Shown here one piece after another: positions 50,945-60,288 of a DNA stretch of 64,000 nt. The stretch is from Yimella sp. cx-51 (GTDB lineage Bacteria; Actinomycetota; Actinomycetes; Actinomycetales; Dermatophilaceae), in assembly GCF_017654605.1 (NCBI RefSeq), contig NZ_CP072113.1, positions 3,100,001 through 3,164,000 of the forward strand, in the 5' to 3' direction. Both the position numbers and the translations under genes were made by a program. Below the pieces are notes generated by a model. It did no database searches and was not told the origin of the DNA. It saw nothing but the letters and a program-made list of their open reading frames with translations. Each line of letters opens with the position of its first letter. Within the stretch, counting starts at the first letter, position 1.

Positions 50945-51016
50945 CGTGAACCTACTTCCTATCGGTGAACCTACTGAGTACAGCCAGTAGTTTCGCGGTT
51001 AATCAGTAGGTTCACG
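50945..51016. repeat. 72-bp direct repeat, left copy (contains hairpin)
   Basis: Begins CGTGAACCTACTTCCTATCG and ends GTTCACG; 69 of 72 bases match the right copy at 51996-52067. Within it GTGAACCTACTGA (50965-50977) pairs with TCAGTAGGTTCAC (51003-51015). It lies upstream of the gene at 51071. Confidence 0.9.
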
Positions 51017-51070
51017 ACCAGGGCCTGTGGAGAACGTCTACATCAAGCATCGAGATGGCACGGTCCTGCG

Positions 51071-52000
51071 ATGACCACACCTGAAAACCCACATCGGATC
51101 GTCTACGTCGGACAGCACCATCGAGGGCCGTTCAACGCCTCGCAACGAGAGGCGGACGGCCGGCCGTCATGGGTGCGTGTCTGTCGCGGCGCTTACTACC
51201 CCCGACAGCTCTGGGATGAACTGGACGCCCGGGCTCGCCACGCTTTGCTCGTCCACGCCGCAGTGCCGCAATGGCGCGAACCAGCAGGCGTCCTTTCCCA
51301 TTGGTCTGCCGCAGCGCTCTGGGGACTGCCGGTCATCGGGCGCTGGCCCACGCGGGTCCACGTGACGATGCGGGACAAGCCACGCAGCAGCCAAAGCGGC
51401 ATTCAGGTGCACGAAACATTCGACCCGCCCGAACCGGTGGCGCTCGGCAGGTTTCTGGTAACCAGCGTGGCGCGGACGGTCATCGACCTGGCCCGCATTC
51501 GGCCGCTTATCCAGAGCCTGGCGACAGCGGACGCAGCGCTGAATCTCAAGCTCACCAATCGAGAGGCGCTGGAGCGGATCGCGCGCACCCTTCCGCCAGG
51601 CTTCCGGGGGCGTCAGATGGCGGGCCTTGTAGTTGATCTCGCCGACGGCCTCGCCGAGTCGCCGCTGGAATCACTCAGTCGAGCAGTCATGTTTGAAGAA
51701 GGCTTCCCGCGTCCACAACTGCAGGTGCCTCTCGTAGACGACGACGGAATGTTTGGACGCGGCGACTTCGGATGGGACGGTCTCATTGGAGAGTGCGACG
51801 GACGAATGAAGTATGGCTCGGATTTCGCCGCCGACCCAGTGCAGGCGATCTGGTCGGAGAAACAGCGCGAAGACCGCGTCAGGCTGATGTCCGACATGGT
51901 CCGGTGGGGGTGGAACGACGCTTACCACCGCGACGGGCTCTGTAGGAAGCTTCAGGCGAAAGGCTTGCGGACGACGTCCCAGCTGTCTTGGGTCGCGTGA
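51071..52000 (+). CDS. AbiEi/DUF559-like protein flanked by direct repeats
   Basis: A 309-residue protein. The N-terminal half (VLSHWSAAALWGLPVIGRWP, LVTSVARTVIDLARIRPLIQ) matches actinobacterial AbiEi-like/winged-helix proteins. The C-terminal half has IGECDGRMKYGSDFAADPVQ and SEKQREDRVR, like the PD-(D/E)XK (DUF559/VSR-type) nuclease fold. Such genes are common, often called type IV antitoxin-like, with unproven function. Its stop codon TGA lies inside the right 72-bp repeat. The left repeat ends 54 bp before its ATG. Confidence 0.75.
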   Translation: MTTPENPHRIVYVGQHHRGPFNASQREADGRPSWVRVCRGAYYPRQLWDELDARARHALLVHAAVPQWREPAGVLSHWSAAALWGLPVIGRWPTRVHVTMRDKPRSSQSGIQVHETFDPPEPVALGRFLVTSVARTVIDLARIRPLIQSLATADAALNLKLTNREALERIARTLPPGFRGRQMAGLVVDLADGLAESPLESLSRAVMFEEGFPRPQLQVPLVDDDGMFGRGDFGWDGLIGECDGRMKYGSDFAADPVQAIWSEKQREDRVRLMSDMVRWGWNDAYHRDGLCRKLQAKGLRTTSQLSWVA

Positions 52001-52067
52001 ACCTACTTCCTATCGGTGAACCTACTGAGTACAGCCAGTAGGTTGACGGTTAATCAGTAGGTTCACG
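51996..52067. repeat. 72-bp direct repeat, right copy (contains hairpin and the stop codon)
   Basis: Three mismatches from the left copy (50945-51016), all in the loop (TAGGTTGACGG versus TAGTTTCGCGG); the hairpin arms GTGAACCTACTGA / TCAGTAGGTTCAC are unchanged. It also lies at the convergent junction with the cca gene and may act as a terminator. Confidence 0.9.
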
Positions 52068-52094
52068 GCCCCAGGCACCACCGGCGAACCCGAC

Positions 52095-53591
52095 CTACGC
52101 GGACGACTCCGGCTGCTCCGCCCACCACCGCAACAGCTCCTCGCGGGCGGCATCCTCACCCACCGGGCCGGCGTCCAACCGGTAGGCCAGCAGGTGCTTG
52201 TAGGCCCGCCCGAGCACCGGCCCGGGCTTGATGCCGAGAATCTCGCCGATCTGGTTGCCGTCGAGCTCCGGACGCACCTTGCCCAACTCTTCGGCCGCCA
52301 TGAGCGCCGCGATGCGCCGCTCGAGGTCGTCGTAGGTGGCGGCGAGCGTCGCAGCCTTACGGCGGTTGCGGGTAGTGCAGTCGGAGCGGGTGAGCAGGTG
52401 CAGCCGCGAGAGCAGCGGCCCGGCGTCCGTGACATATCGGCGCACGGCGGAGTCGGTCCACTCGCCGCCGCCGTAACCGTGGAAGCGCAGGTGCAGTTCG
52501 GTCAACCGCGAGACCGCCTTGATGGTCTCCTTGTCGAACTTCAACTCACGCAGCCGCTTGCGCACCAGCTTCGCGCCGACCATCTCGTGGTGGTGGAAAG
52601 ACACCCCGCCGCCGGACTCAAACCGCCGAGTGGCCGGCTTGCCGATGTCGTGCAGCAGCGCAGCCAGGCGCAGGACGAGATCGGGCCCCTGCACCAGGTC
52701 GGGCGATTCGAGGCCGGGCACCTCGCGCGGCCCTTCGAGGGCCATCGCGCGTTCGAGCACGGTCAGGGAGTGCTCGAAGACGTCCTTGTGGCGGTGGTGT
52801 TCGTCGATCTCCAGCTTCAACGCCGGAAGTTCGGGCAGCACCAACTGCGCAATACCGGTCTGCACGAGCAGTTCGAGACCGGCGCGCGGGTCGGGCGCGA
52901 GCATCAGCTTCACCAGTTCGTCGTGCACCCGCTCGGGCGACACGATCGACAAGGTGGACGCGCGCTCAGTCATCGCCTGCACGACATCGGGGGACGCGGT
53001 GAAGCCCAACTGCGCCACGAAACGCGCCGCCCGCATCATCCGCAGCGGATCGTCCCCGAACGACACCTCGGCCGGGGCGGGGGTCACCAGCTCCTTGCGG
53101 GCCAGCGCGCCGAGCCCGTCGTACGGATCGACGAACTCCATCGTCGGAAGCCGCATGGCCATCGCGTTGACGGTGAAGTCACGGCGGCGCAGGTCGTCGT
53201 TCAGGTTGTCGCCGAAAGCAACGACCGGCTTGCGGGTGATGCCGTCGTACGCGTCGGCCCGGTAGGAGGTGATCTCCACCTTCCACTCACCCTGCTGCGC
53301 GCCGATGGTGCCGAAAGCACGTCCGATGTCCCAGGTGGTCGAGGCCCACGGCTTCAGCAGCGCCTCGGTCTGCTCGGGTGAGGCGGACGTCGTGAGGTCG
53401 ATGTCCTCGCTCGATCGGCCCAGGAACGCGTCCCGCACCGGGCCGCCGACCAGGGCCAACTCGTGCCCGGCGCAGGTGAAGATCTCGCCCAACTCGGTGA
53501 GCACCCGAAGCTGCGGAGCCAACTGGGCGACGGCGCGCTGCTGCAGCGCACGCATCGACTGGGCAGGGGAAGAGTTGGACTGGTCAGGCAC
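52095..53591 (-). CDS. CCA tRNA nucleotidyltransferase / poly(A) polymerase family
   Basis: A roughly 498-residue class II nucleotidyltransferase (GTG 53589-53591; a TTG two codons upstream is possible). Motifs: HELALVGGPVRDAFLGR, EDIDLTTSA with the catalytic Asp pair, DDLRRRDFTVNAMAMRLP, and an HD domain (LHDIGKPATRRFE, FHHHEMVGAKLV). It adds or repairs the CCA end of tRNA. It is the pcnA/cca gene that opens the conserved oriC-proximal block, divergent from the Nudix gene. Confidence 0.93.
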   Translation of the reverse strand: MPDQSNSSPAQSMRALQQRAVAQLAPQLRVLTELGEIFTCAGHELALVGGPVRDAFLGRSSEDIDLTTSASPEQTEALLKPWASTTWDIGRAFGTIGAQQGEWKVEITSYRADAYDGITRKPVVAFGDNLNDDLRRRDFTVNAMAMRLPTMEFVDPYDGLGALARKELVTPAPAEVSFGDDPLRMMRAARFVAQLGFTASPDVVQAMTERASTLSIVSPERVHDELVKLMLAPDPRAGLELLVQTGIAQLVLPELPALKLEIDEHHRHKDVFEHSLTVLERAMALEGPREVPGLESPDLVQGPDLVLRLAALLHDIGKPATRRFESGGGVSFHHHEMVGAKLVRKRLRELKFDKETIKAVSRLTELHLRFHGYGGGEWTDSAVRRYVTDAGPLLSRLHLLTRSDCTTRNRRKAATLAATYDDLERRIAALMAAEELGKVRPELDGNQIGEILGIKPGPVLGRAYKHLLAYRLDAGPVGEDAAREELLRWWAEQPESSA

Positions 53592-53707
53592 GCTCAAAGG
53601 TTAGGCCCTGCGCGGCCACCGACCTTCGCCGCTCGCGACAGCGCAGGGAAGATGACGAACTGGCTCAACTCCTCGAATCTTTCACAACGCCTGGTTATGG
53701 TGAGTGG

Positions 53708-54187
53708 ATGACTCTCCAAATTCCTCGAGCCAGTCGCCCGCAGCGGCGACTGCCGTCGTTGGAGGAGACGTCTGCCGGTGGAGTAGTCATCGATGTTCGT
53801 TCGGGTGCAGCCTGGTTGGCTCTGATCGCCCGCTACAACCGAGCCGGACGCTTGGAGTGGTGTCTGCCCAAGGGTCACGTCGAGGCGGGCGAGACCTTGG
53901 TCGAGACCGCCGTGCGTGAGGTGGCCGAGGAGACCGGCATTCACGGACGGGCGCTGGTCACTCTCGGCACCATCGACTACTGGTTCAGCACGCCCCGATT
54001 TCGGATCCACAAGCGAGTGCATCACTATCTTCTGGAAGCACTCGGAGGCGAGATCACCGTCGAGAATGACCCGGATCGCGAGGCCGTCGACGCGGCGTGG
54101 TTCCGACTGGACGAGGTCGAGCACAGACTCACCTTCGCCAACGAGCGCCGCATAGCCCACATGGCCTGGCGCCGCCTGGCCGGCTGA
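53708..54187 (+). CDS. Nudix hydrolase (MutT-like)
   Basis: A 159-residue protein. The Nudix box GHVEAGETLVETAVREVAEE is complete (residues about 56-75). ATG 53708. It corresponds by position to MutT4 next to pcnA in mycobacteria and should hydrolyse nucleotide diphosphate substrates such as damaged nucleotides. Heads the plus-strand run through sigM. Confidence 0.9.
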   Translation: MTLQIPRASRPQRRLPSLEETSAGGVVIDVRSGAAWLALIARYNRAGRLEWCLPKGHVEAGETLVETAVREVAEETGIHGRALVTLGTIDYWFSTPRFRIHKRVHHYLLEALGGEITVENDPDREAVDAAWFRLDEVEHRLTFANERRIAHMAWRRLAG

Positions 54188-54206
54188 CACACCGCGAACG
54201 GAGACC

Positions 54207-56447
54207 GTGCAGGCCACCACGCAGCAGCGGCGAGCGCGGACGTTGTCCCTGCTCGTCCTCTTCTGCCTGCTCACTCTCGGGCTCGTCTCCCCGCCGACGG
54301 CCCAGGCCACGCAAGCGGTCACGGACGACCTGAGCATCGGGCTGGACGCCGGCACCCCCGCGATCGTCACCGATGACACCGACGTCCAACTGCGCGGGAC
54401 GGTGCGTAACGGCGGCACCAAAGCCGTCGCCGCCGCGACCCTGCACGTCGCGCTGACCGGCGCGCTGCTCGACACCCCTGGCGCGGTGCGCACGTGGTAC
54501 TCCGGACGCGCCGACCTCAGCCAGCCGGTGATCGCCACGGCCGACCTCGGGACGGTCGCGGCTGGGGAGACCCGTTCGTTCACCGTCACGCTGCCGGCGC
54601 AGAAACTGCCGTGGCGCTACGCCCTGGCGGCGCTACCGATGACACTCACCGCCACCGAGGGCAAGAACCGCACGGACGCCGCCACCCGCGGTGCGGTGCG
54701 GACGTCCTTGCAGATGCAGCAGGAGGGCGCGACGAGTCCGATCCGGATCGGCTGGGTGGTGCCCCTGACCCTTCCGGCAGATGCGGCGCTCTTCGGGCCG
54801 TCCGGGGCTGCCCGCGACGCCGCGTGGGTGCGTGCGATCGGTCCGGGCTCACGGATCGACCAGCTGCTCACCGCTCTGGCCGACCAGCCGGTCACCTGGG
54901 TGATCGACCCCGCACTGCTGCAACCGGCGCTCGCGGCTGACCCCAACGTGCCCGCCGAGCAGCTCGACGATCCGCAGAGTCCGCAGTCGGCAGAAACGGT
55001 GCCCTCCGACACCCCGACCACCCTCGCCGCCCTCGTGCGCGCCCGCCTGGCATCACTGAATCCAGACCAGGCGATCTGGTGGACCGCGCATGATGATCCG
55101 GACGTCAGTTCGCTCATCAGCCGTGACGCCGGCCTGCTCAAGCGCGTCGTGGCACGCGGACTACCGGCCAACCTGCGCTCGCTCAGCAACACCCGCGTGG
55201 TGTGGCCGTCCGGCGACCTCACCGCCACCCAGGCCGCGCAGATCAGCAAGGTCTGGAGCGGCGCCGGACAACCCGCTCCGCTGACGATGCTGCCGCGGCG
55301 AGCCGTCACCGACGACGGCACCGCGTTGCGCAACTCGGTGCGCCGCGCGCCCGGCGTGGGCGGCGTCGTGCTCTACCACGAAGCTCTGAGCTCGATCCTT
55401 GCCGAAGCGACCGCCGACCCCGGTCTGCAGGCATCGCGCTTCCTCGCCGAGTCGATCGCGATCTACCAGCAGTCGCCCGGCACCGATCGCAGCGCGACTG
55501 TCGTCATCCCGCGACAGAGCACTGCATCCCCGCAGGCCTTGGCCGCCACGATGAAGTCGATCCGCACCGCCACCTGGACCGCCGACGCCACTGGCAAGGA
55601 CCTCGCCGACTCCGTGCCGAAGGCCGAGGTCAGTGCGCTGCTCCCAAAGCCGGGCGGCGGGACGCCCTTCCCGACCGAGCCGGCCAGCCCGCTCACCAAG
55701 GAACTGGTCACCACCCTCACCCGGCAACGCGAGCGAGTGACCACCCTCGGCAGCGTGCTCGTCGATTCGGCCGACTGGGTGCGTGCCCGCGAACAAGCAC
55801 TGGACGTCGTCGTCTCCACCCGCTGGCGCGGCGCCGGCACCGAACTCTTCACCGTCAGCACCGCGCAGACCGACACCCTGCGCGAAATGGTCGGCAAGGT
55901 GGCGGTCAACCCGGCAACCGTCAACTTCTTCGCCGACTCCGGACGCCTCTCGGTCACCGTCGTCAACGACCTCAACCGAGCCGTGCGCGGGGTGACCCTC
56001 AAGCTGCAGCCGCGCAAATACGTCCTGCGGGTGCCTACGCAACCCGAGCCGATCGACATGCGAGCCAATGCGCGCAGCAACGTCCGCACCGAGGTTGTGG
56101 CCATCGCACCGGGCCAGGTGACGGTCGACGCGTCCCTGAGCGCACCGTCCGGCGCGCCCCTCGGCGAACCGGGCAGCGTGACGCAGCTCAAGATCAACGT
56201 GCGCCCGACGTCCACGTGGATCTACTGGGTGCTGGGTATCGTGGGCGGGCTGGTGCTGGTGATCGGCCTGTGGCGCAGCCTGCGCCGCGGTCCGCGCCGC
56301 AGCACGCTCGACCCCACCAGCACCGAGGCCACCGCGCCCGACGCGATCGTCGACGCCGGACGCTCCACGCCGAAGTCACCAGACGACGGCGAAGAGATCC
56401 CCGAACCGAAGGCATCACCACTCGATGACGACCACCGCGAGCACTGA
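54207..56447 (+). CDS. DUF6049 family exported membrane protein
   Basis: A 746-residue protein from GTG 54207. Signal-like hydrophobic start (LSLLVLFCLLTLGLVSPPTA) and a C-terminal membrane segment (WIYWVLGIVGGLVLVIGLW, about residues 672-690), with a cytosolic basic/acidic tail. Between them is a large outside region. It is the counterpart of mycobacterial Rv3909, which always precedes murJ; probable role in cell-wall synthesis. Overlaps murJ by 23 bp. Confidence 0.88.
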   Translation: MQATTQQRRARTLSLLVLFCLLTLGLVSPPTAQATQAVTDDLSIGLDAGTPAIVTDDTDVQLRGTVRNGGTKAVAAATLHVALTGALLDTPGAVRTWYSGRADLSQPVIATADLGTVAAGETRSFTVTLPAQKLPWRYALAALPMTLTATEGKNRTDAATRGAVRTSLQMQQEGATSPIRIGWVVPLTLPADAALFGPSGAARDAAWVRAIGPGSRIDQLLTALADQPVTWVIDPALLQPALAADPNVPAEQLDDPQSPQSAETVPSDTPTTLAALVRARLASLNPDQAIWWTAHDDPDVSSLISRDAGLLKRVVARGLPANLRSLSNTRVVWPSGDLTATQAAQISKVWSGAGQPAPLTMLPRRAVTDDGTALRNSVRRAPGVGGVVLYHEALSSILAEATADPGLQASRFLAESIAIYQQSPGTDRSATVVIPRQSTASPQALAATMKSIRTATWTADATGKDLADSVPKAEVSALLPKPGGGTPFPTEPASPLTKELVTTLTRQRERVTTLGSVLVDSADWVRAREQALDVVVSTRWRGAGTELFTVSTAQTDTLREMVGKVAVNPATVNFFADSGRLSVTVVNDLNRAVRGVTLKLQPRKYVLRVPTQPEPIDMRANARSNVRTEVVAIAPGQVTVDASLSAPSGAPLGEPGSVTQLKINVRPTSTWIYWVLGIVGGLVLVIGLWRSLRRGPRRSTLDPTSTEATAPDAIVDAGRSTPKSPDDGEEIPEPKASPLDDDHREH

Positions 56448-59400
56448 GGCTCCCTCCGGACGCTCTTCCATCCTGCGGTCGAGTGCGGTGATGGCCGCCG
56501 GGACGATGGTGTCCCGCGTGCTCGGGCTGGTGCGCACGATCCTGCTCACCACGATCCTGGGTGCGACCACCGGCGTCGGTAACGCCTTCGCCACCGCCAA
56601 CACCCTGCCCAACATGGTGTTCATCCTGCTCGCGGGCGGTGTACTGAACGCCGTGCTCGTGCCGCAGATGGCGCGCGCACTGAAGCAGGAGGACGGCGGC
56701 AAGGGCTACACCGACCGGCTGCTGACGCTGGCGATGTCGATTCTGCTGATCGTCACGATCGTCTTCACCATCGCCGCCCCGCTGGCGTACTTCACGCTGG
56801 ACGTCTCGGGCGCCACGCCGACCACGCTCGGTATCGCGTTCACCTACATCTGTCTGCCGCAGATCCTTTTCTACGGCATCTACACGCTGCTGGGTGAAGC
56901 ACTCAACGCGCGCGGACGGTTCGGCGCTTTCATGTGGTCGCCGGTGCTGGCCAATGTGGTCTCCATCGCCGGTCTCATCTGGTTCTGGTTGGGCACCACC
57001 CCGGCCGAGGTCGCCGACCCTGACCGGTGGACCTGGAAGATGGTCGCCGTCCTGGCAGGTAGCGCCACCCTCGGCATCGTGGCCCAGGCGCTCGTCCTGA
57101 TCATCCCGCTGCGCAGGGCCGGCTACACCTTCCGGCCCAACTTCCGCTTCCGCGGCGTCGGCCTACGCACCGCGTCCACCGTGGCGATCTGGGCCTTCGC
57201 AGCGGTGATCGTGCAGCAGCTCGGGCTCATCGTCACCACCAACGTGCTCAACGCCGTGCCCTCCGGCTACGGCGGCACACTCGCGCAGCAGAACGCCTTC
57301 CTGCTGTTCATGCTGCCGCACTCGATCGTCACGATCAGCCTGGTCACCGCGCTCTACACCCGCCTATCGCACGCGGCTGCAGACGGCCGCACGGACGACG
57401 TCAAGGCCGACCTCGACACCGGTCTTCGCCTGTCGGGCCTCGCCAGCGTCGGCGTGACGATCGGTGCCTTCGCGCTCGCCCACCCGGTGTCGAAGGCGAT
57501 GTTCGGCGAGGTCAGCGGCCCGGCCATCGGCGACATGACGATCGCGCTGATGATCGGCCTGGTGCCGTTCACCATCTGCGTGCTGGTGCAGCGCGTCTTC
57601 TACGCCTACTCCGACGCCAAGACGCCCTTCTGGATGCAGGTGGCCTGCACCGTCGTCGCGGTGGTGCTCACCCTCGGCGCGCTCATCCTGCCGCCGCGCT
57701 GGATCGGTCCGGGCGTCGGTTTCGCGGCGTCCATGAGCTACATCGCCGACGGTGCGCTCGGGTGGTATCTCCTGCGCCGCCGGATCGGGCACATTCCGGT
57801 GCGCAGCGCCGCCCTCGGTTACGTGCAGCTCGGCGTGGCTGCCCTGGTGGCCACAATCTTCGCGGCAGCCATCCGCTTCGGACTGCAATCGGTGATCGGC
57901 GACACCGGACGCCTGGTCAACATGGTGATCACGGTCGCCGCCGGCGTGCCCTTCCTGATCGTCTACATGCTTGTGGCCCGCCGCCTGGGCGTGCAGGAAA
58001 TCACCCAGCTGCTCAATCCCGTGCTCTCGCGCCTGCCCGGCGGACGGCGCAAGGCCGCAGCACCTGCTGCACCTGCTGCATCGGCGCAGCCTGTCGCCGG
58101 CGCCGCTCCGGACGCTTCGCGGGCCGAGGTTTCACGTGAACCCGAGCCACTGGACTTTCCCGACATCCCGTCTTTCGGCGTGGCCGAACCCGGCGAACTG
58201 GCGACCGGCGACTCCTGCGAGAGCGCGGACGCCGTGCGTGCGGTGGCTCCGCTTCCGGGCCATGCGCACACCGCGCCGCCTGCTTTCGACTTCTGGGATG
58301 CCGACCACACCATGGCTGTGCCCAGCCTCGGCGAAGGCGTCCTGGCCGACACCGCGCCCATCCCGTTGCGGGTGCGTCTACCCCAGTCGCGCCGCGCGGT
58401 GACGATGCCCGCCACGCCGGACGCCGCTCCCGAATCCCGGCGGGTCCCGGACGATTCGACGCAAAACCCTAGACTTGCGCCCGGTGCAGATGAGGAGGCA
58501 TCGGCGCCCGAGACCGTCGGACCAGCGCCGACCACAACCGAGGGAGAACCATTCGTGCAGGGCATCGAGAGCGGCCACGAGCTGGCCGGCCGCTATCTGC
58601 TGCGGCAATTGATCGCCTCCACCGACGACAAGCAGGTCTGGCAGGCCACCGACGAGACCCTCAGCCGTGACGTCACGGCGACGGTCTTCCCGACGTCCGC
58701 GACCCACGCCGCCGCCGCGCTCGACTCCGCCCGCCGCGCCGCCGCCGTGGAAGACCGCCACCTGCCGCGCGTGCTCGATGTCGGCACCCAGGACGACGCC
58801 TCCTATGTGATCCACGAGCAGTTGACCGGCGCCGAATCGATCGCCTCGATGCTGCAGTTCGACAGGTTGCCGGCCGAGGAGGCCCGCCGCATGGTCGGTG
58901 AAGCAGCCAGTGCGCTGCACGCCGCCGCCGCCCGGGGCCTGCACCACCTCGCACTCACCCCGCACGAGATCGTCCGCGGCCAGGACGGCTCGGTGTACGT
59001 GCAGGGTGTGGCCACCGATGCCGCACTCGCCGGCACCGATGACCTCAGCTCGGCCGAGGCCTCCCGCGCCGACGCCCGCGCGCTGACCGCCGTGCTCTAC
59101 GCCGCACTCACCGGTCGTTGGGCCGGCGAGCAGGACGTACCCGGTGTCGAACCAGCCGCACGCGATGCCGCGGGCAATGTCTCGCCGGTGAGTTCGCTGC
59201 GCCGAAACGCCCCCGGCGACCTCAGCTCCTTGTGTCACGCCGTGCTCAACGAGGACGCCGGCCCGCGCACCCCCGGCGAACTCGCCGCGCAGTTGGCGCC
59301 GTGGTCGCCCGAGCAGGTGGCTGCCGACGCCCCACCCACGCCGGAGAAGCCCGGTAGCAAGACCGATGACCTCGGCGGCACCGCAGCTGCGGCAGCAGCC

Positions 59401-60288
59401 GCAGGGCCAGCCGGTGTGGCCACTGCAGCCTCGCTTCGCGGTGATGACGAGCCTGGTGACGTCGACCCCGACGCCACCGAACACATCCCGGCGCCGCCGC
59501 CCAGCGACCCGGACGCCACCCAGACCTTCGACGCCACGGCCGCCCCTTCGGCGCCCCGCCGTCGCGACGACTACGACCCGTCCTTCTCAGAGTTGGAGCC
59601 CCCGCTGCCCCGCATGAGCGCCGGTAGCGAAGACCCCGACTCCGACACCAGCAAACTCGCGCTGGCCATCGTCGCGGCCTTCCTGGTGGCGGCGCTCGTG
59701 CTCGGCATCATCGGGCTGCGGGGGCTGTTCACTGGCGGCGGCACCGACTCAGGCACGTCGCGCAGCACGGTGGCGACCCAGGCGGGCGACCCCAGCAGCA
59801 CGCCGTCCGGCAGCACGGCGTCCCCGAGCTCTTCGACGGTCGCACCCGGCCAGAAACTGCCGGTCGCCTCGATCGTCAGCTTCGACCCGCAGGGCGACGG
59901 CGACGAGCACACCGACTGGGCCCCGCGCGCCATCGACGGCAACCCGAACACGATGTGGATGACCCACATCTACGGCCGCGCCGACTACATGGGCGGACGC
60001 AAGAAGGGCTCCGGGCTGCTGCTCGACCTCGGCAAGTCGACCCAGGTCGGCTCGGTGAAGATCAACTCGGCCGGCAACCCCTCGACCATCCAGGTCTTCG
60101 TCACCGACGACAAGACCATCGAAGGCGCCACGCCCTTCGGCGAAATGGTGCAGCAGTCGGGCGAACAGACCGTCACCGCAAAGGCCCCCGCGACCGGCCG
60201 ATACGTCATCCTTTGGGTGACACAGCTGTCGAAGGGCAACCTGGGCGGCTATCGCCAGAAAATTGCAGAGGTGGAGGTGCTGTCGTGA
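56425..60288 (+). CDS. murJ: MurJ lipid II flippase fused to pseudokinase and extracellular domain
   Basis: A 1,287-residue fusion. Residues about 15-530 are the fourteen-segment MurJ/MviN flippase (AGTMVSRVLGLVRTILLTTI) that moves lipid II across the membrane. After a Pro/Ala-rich linker, residues about 714-975 form a protein-kinase-like domain without kinase residues: HHLALTPHEIV replaces HRDxKxxN, no DFG, no VAIK Lys. A membrane segment near residue 1075 (LALAIVAAFLVAALVLGIIG) is followed by a C-terminal discoidin-like outer domain (about 1145-1287). The same design is seen in mycobacterial MviN, where FhaA binds the phosphorylated pseudokinase. Carries a parS-like site in the linker. Confidence 0.93.
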   Translation: MTTTASTEAPSGRSSILRSSAVMAAGTMVSRVLGLVRTILLTTILGATTGVGNAFATANTLPNMVFILLAGGVLNAVLVPQMARALKQEDGGKGYTDRLLTLAMSILLIVTIVFTIAAPLAYFTLDVSGATPTTLGIAFTYICLPQILFYGIYTLLGEALNARGRFGAFMWSPVLANVVSIAGLIWFWLGTTPAEVADPDRWTWKMVAVLAGSATLGIVAQALVLIIPLRRAGYTFRPNFRFRGVGLRTASTVAIWAFAAVIVQQLGLIVTTNVLNAVPSGYGGTLAQQNAFLLFMLPHSIVTISLVTALYTRLSHAAADGRTDDVKADLDTGLRLSGLASVGVTIGAFALAHPVSKAMFGEVSGPAIGDMTIALMIGLVPFTICVLVQRVFYAYSDAKTPFWMQVACTVVAVVLTLGALILPPRWIGPGVGFAASMSYIADGALGWYLLRRRIGHIPVRSAALGYVQLGVAALVATIFAAAIRFGLQSVIGDTGRLVNMVITVAAGVPFLIVYMLVARRLGVQEITQLLNPVLSRLPGGRRKAAAPAAPAASAQPVAGAAPDASRAEVSREPEPLDFPDIPSFGVAEPGELATGDSCESADAVRAVAPLPGHAHTAPPAFDFWDADHTMAVPSLGEGVLADTAPIPLRVRLPQSRRAVTMPATPDAAPESRRVPDDSTQNPRLAPGADEEASAPETVGPAPTTTEGEPFVQGIESGHELAGRYLLRQLIASTDDKQVWQATDETLSRDVTATVFPTSATHAAAALDSARRAAAVEDRHLPRVLDVGTQDDASYVIHEQLTGAESIASMLQFDRLPAEEARRMVGEAASALHAAAARGLHHLALTPHEIVRGQDGSVYVQGVATDAALAGTDDLSSAEASRADARALTAVLYAALTGRWAGEQDVPGVEPAARDAAGNVSPVSSLRRNAPGDLSSLCHAVLNEDAGPRTPGELAAQLAPWSPEQVAADAPPTPEKPGSKTDDLGGTAAAAAAAGPAGVATAASLRGDDEPGDVDPDATEHIPAPPPSDPDATQTFDATAAPSAPRRRDDYDPSFSELEPPLPRMSAGSEDPDSDTSKLALAIVAAFLVAALVLGIIGLRGLFTGGGTDSGTSRSTVATQAGDPSSTPSGSTASPSSSTVAPGQKLPVASIVSFDPQGDGDEHTDWAPRAIDGNPNTMWMTHIYGRADYMGGRKKGSGLLLDLGKSTQVGSVKINSAGNPSTIQVFVTDDKTIEGATPFGEMVQQSGEQTVTAKAPATGRYVILWVTQLSKGNLGGYRQKIAEVEVLS
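58128..58143. promoter_or_regulatory. parS-like ParB-binding site inside murJ
   Basis: GGTTTCACGTGAACCC matches 13 of 16 bases of the consensus TGTTTCACGTGAAACA, including the whole TTTCACGTGAA core. It lies in the variable linker of murJ, about 6 kb from parB; parS sites cluster around oriC. Coding sense: V-S-R-E-P. Confidence 0.8.
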
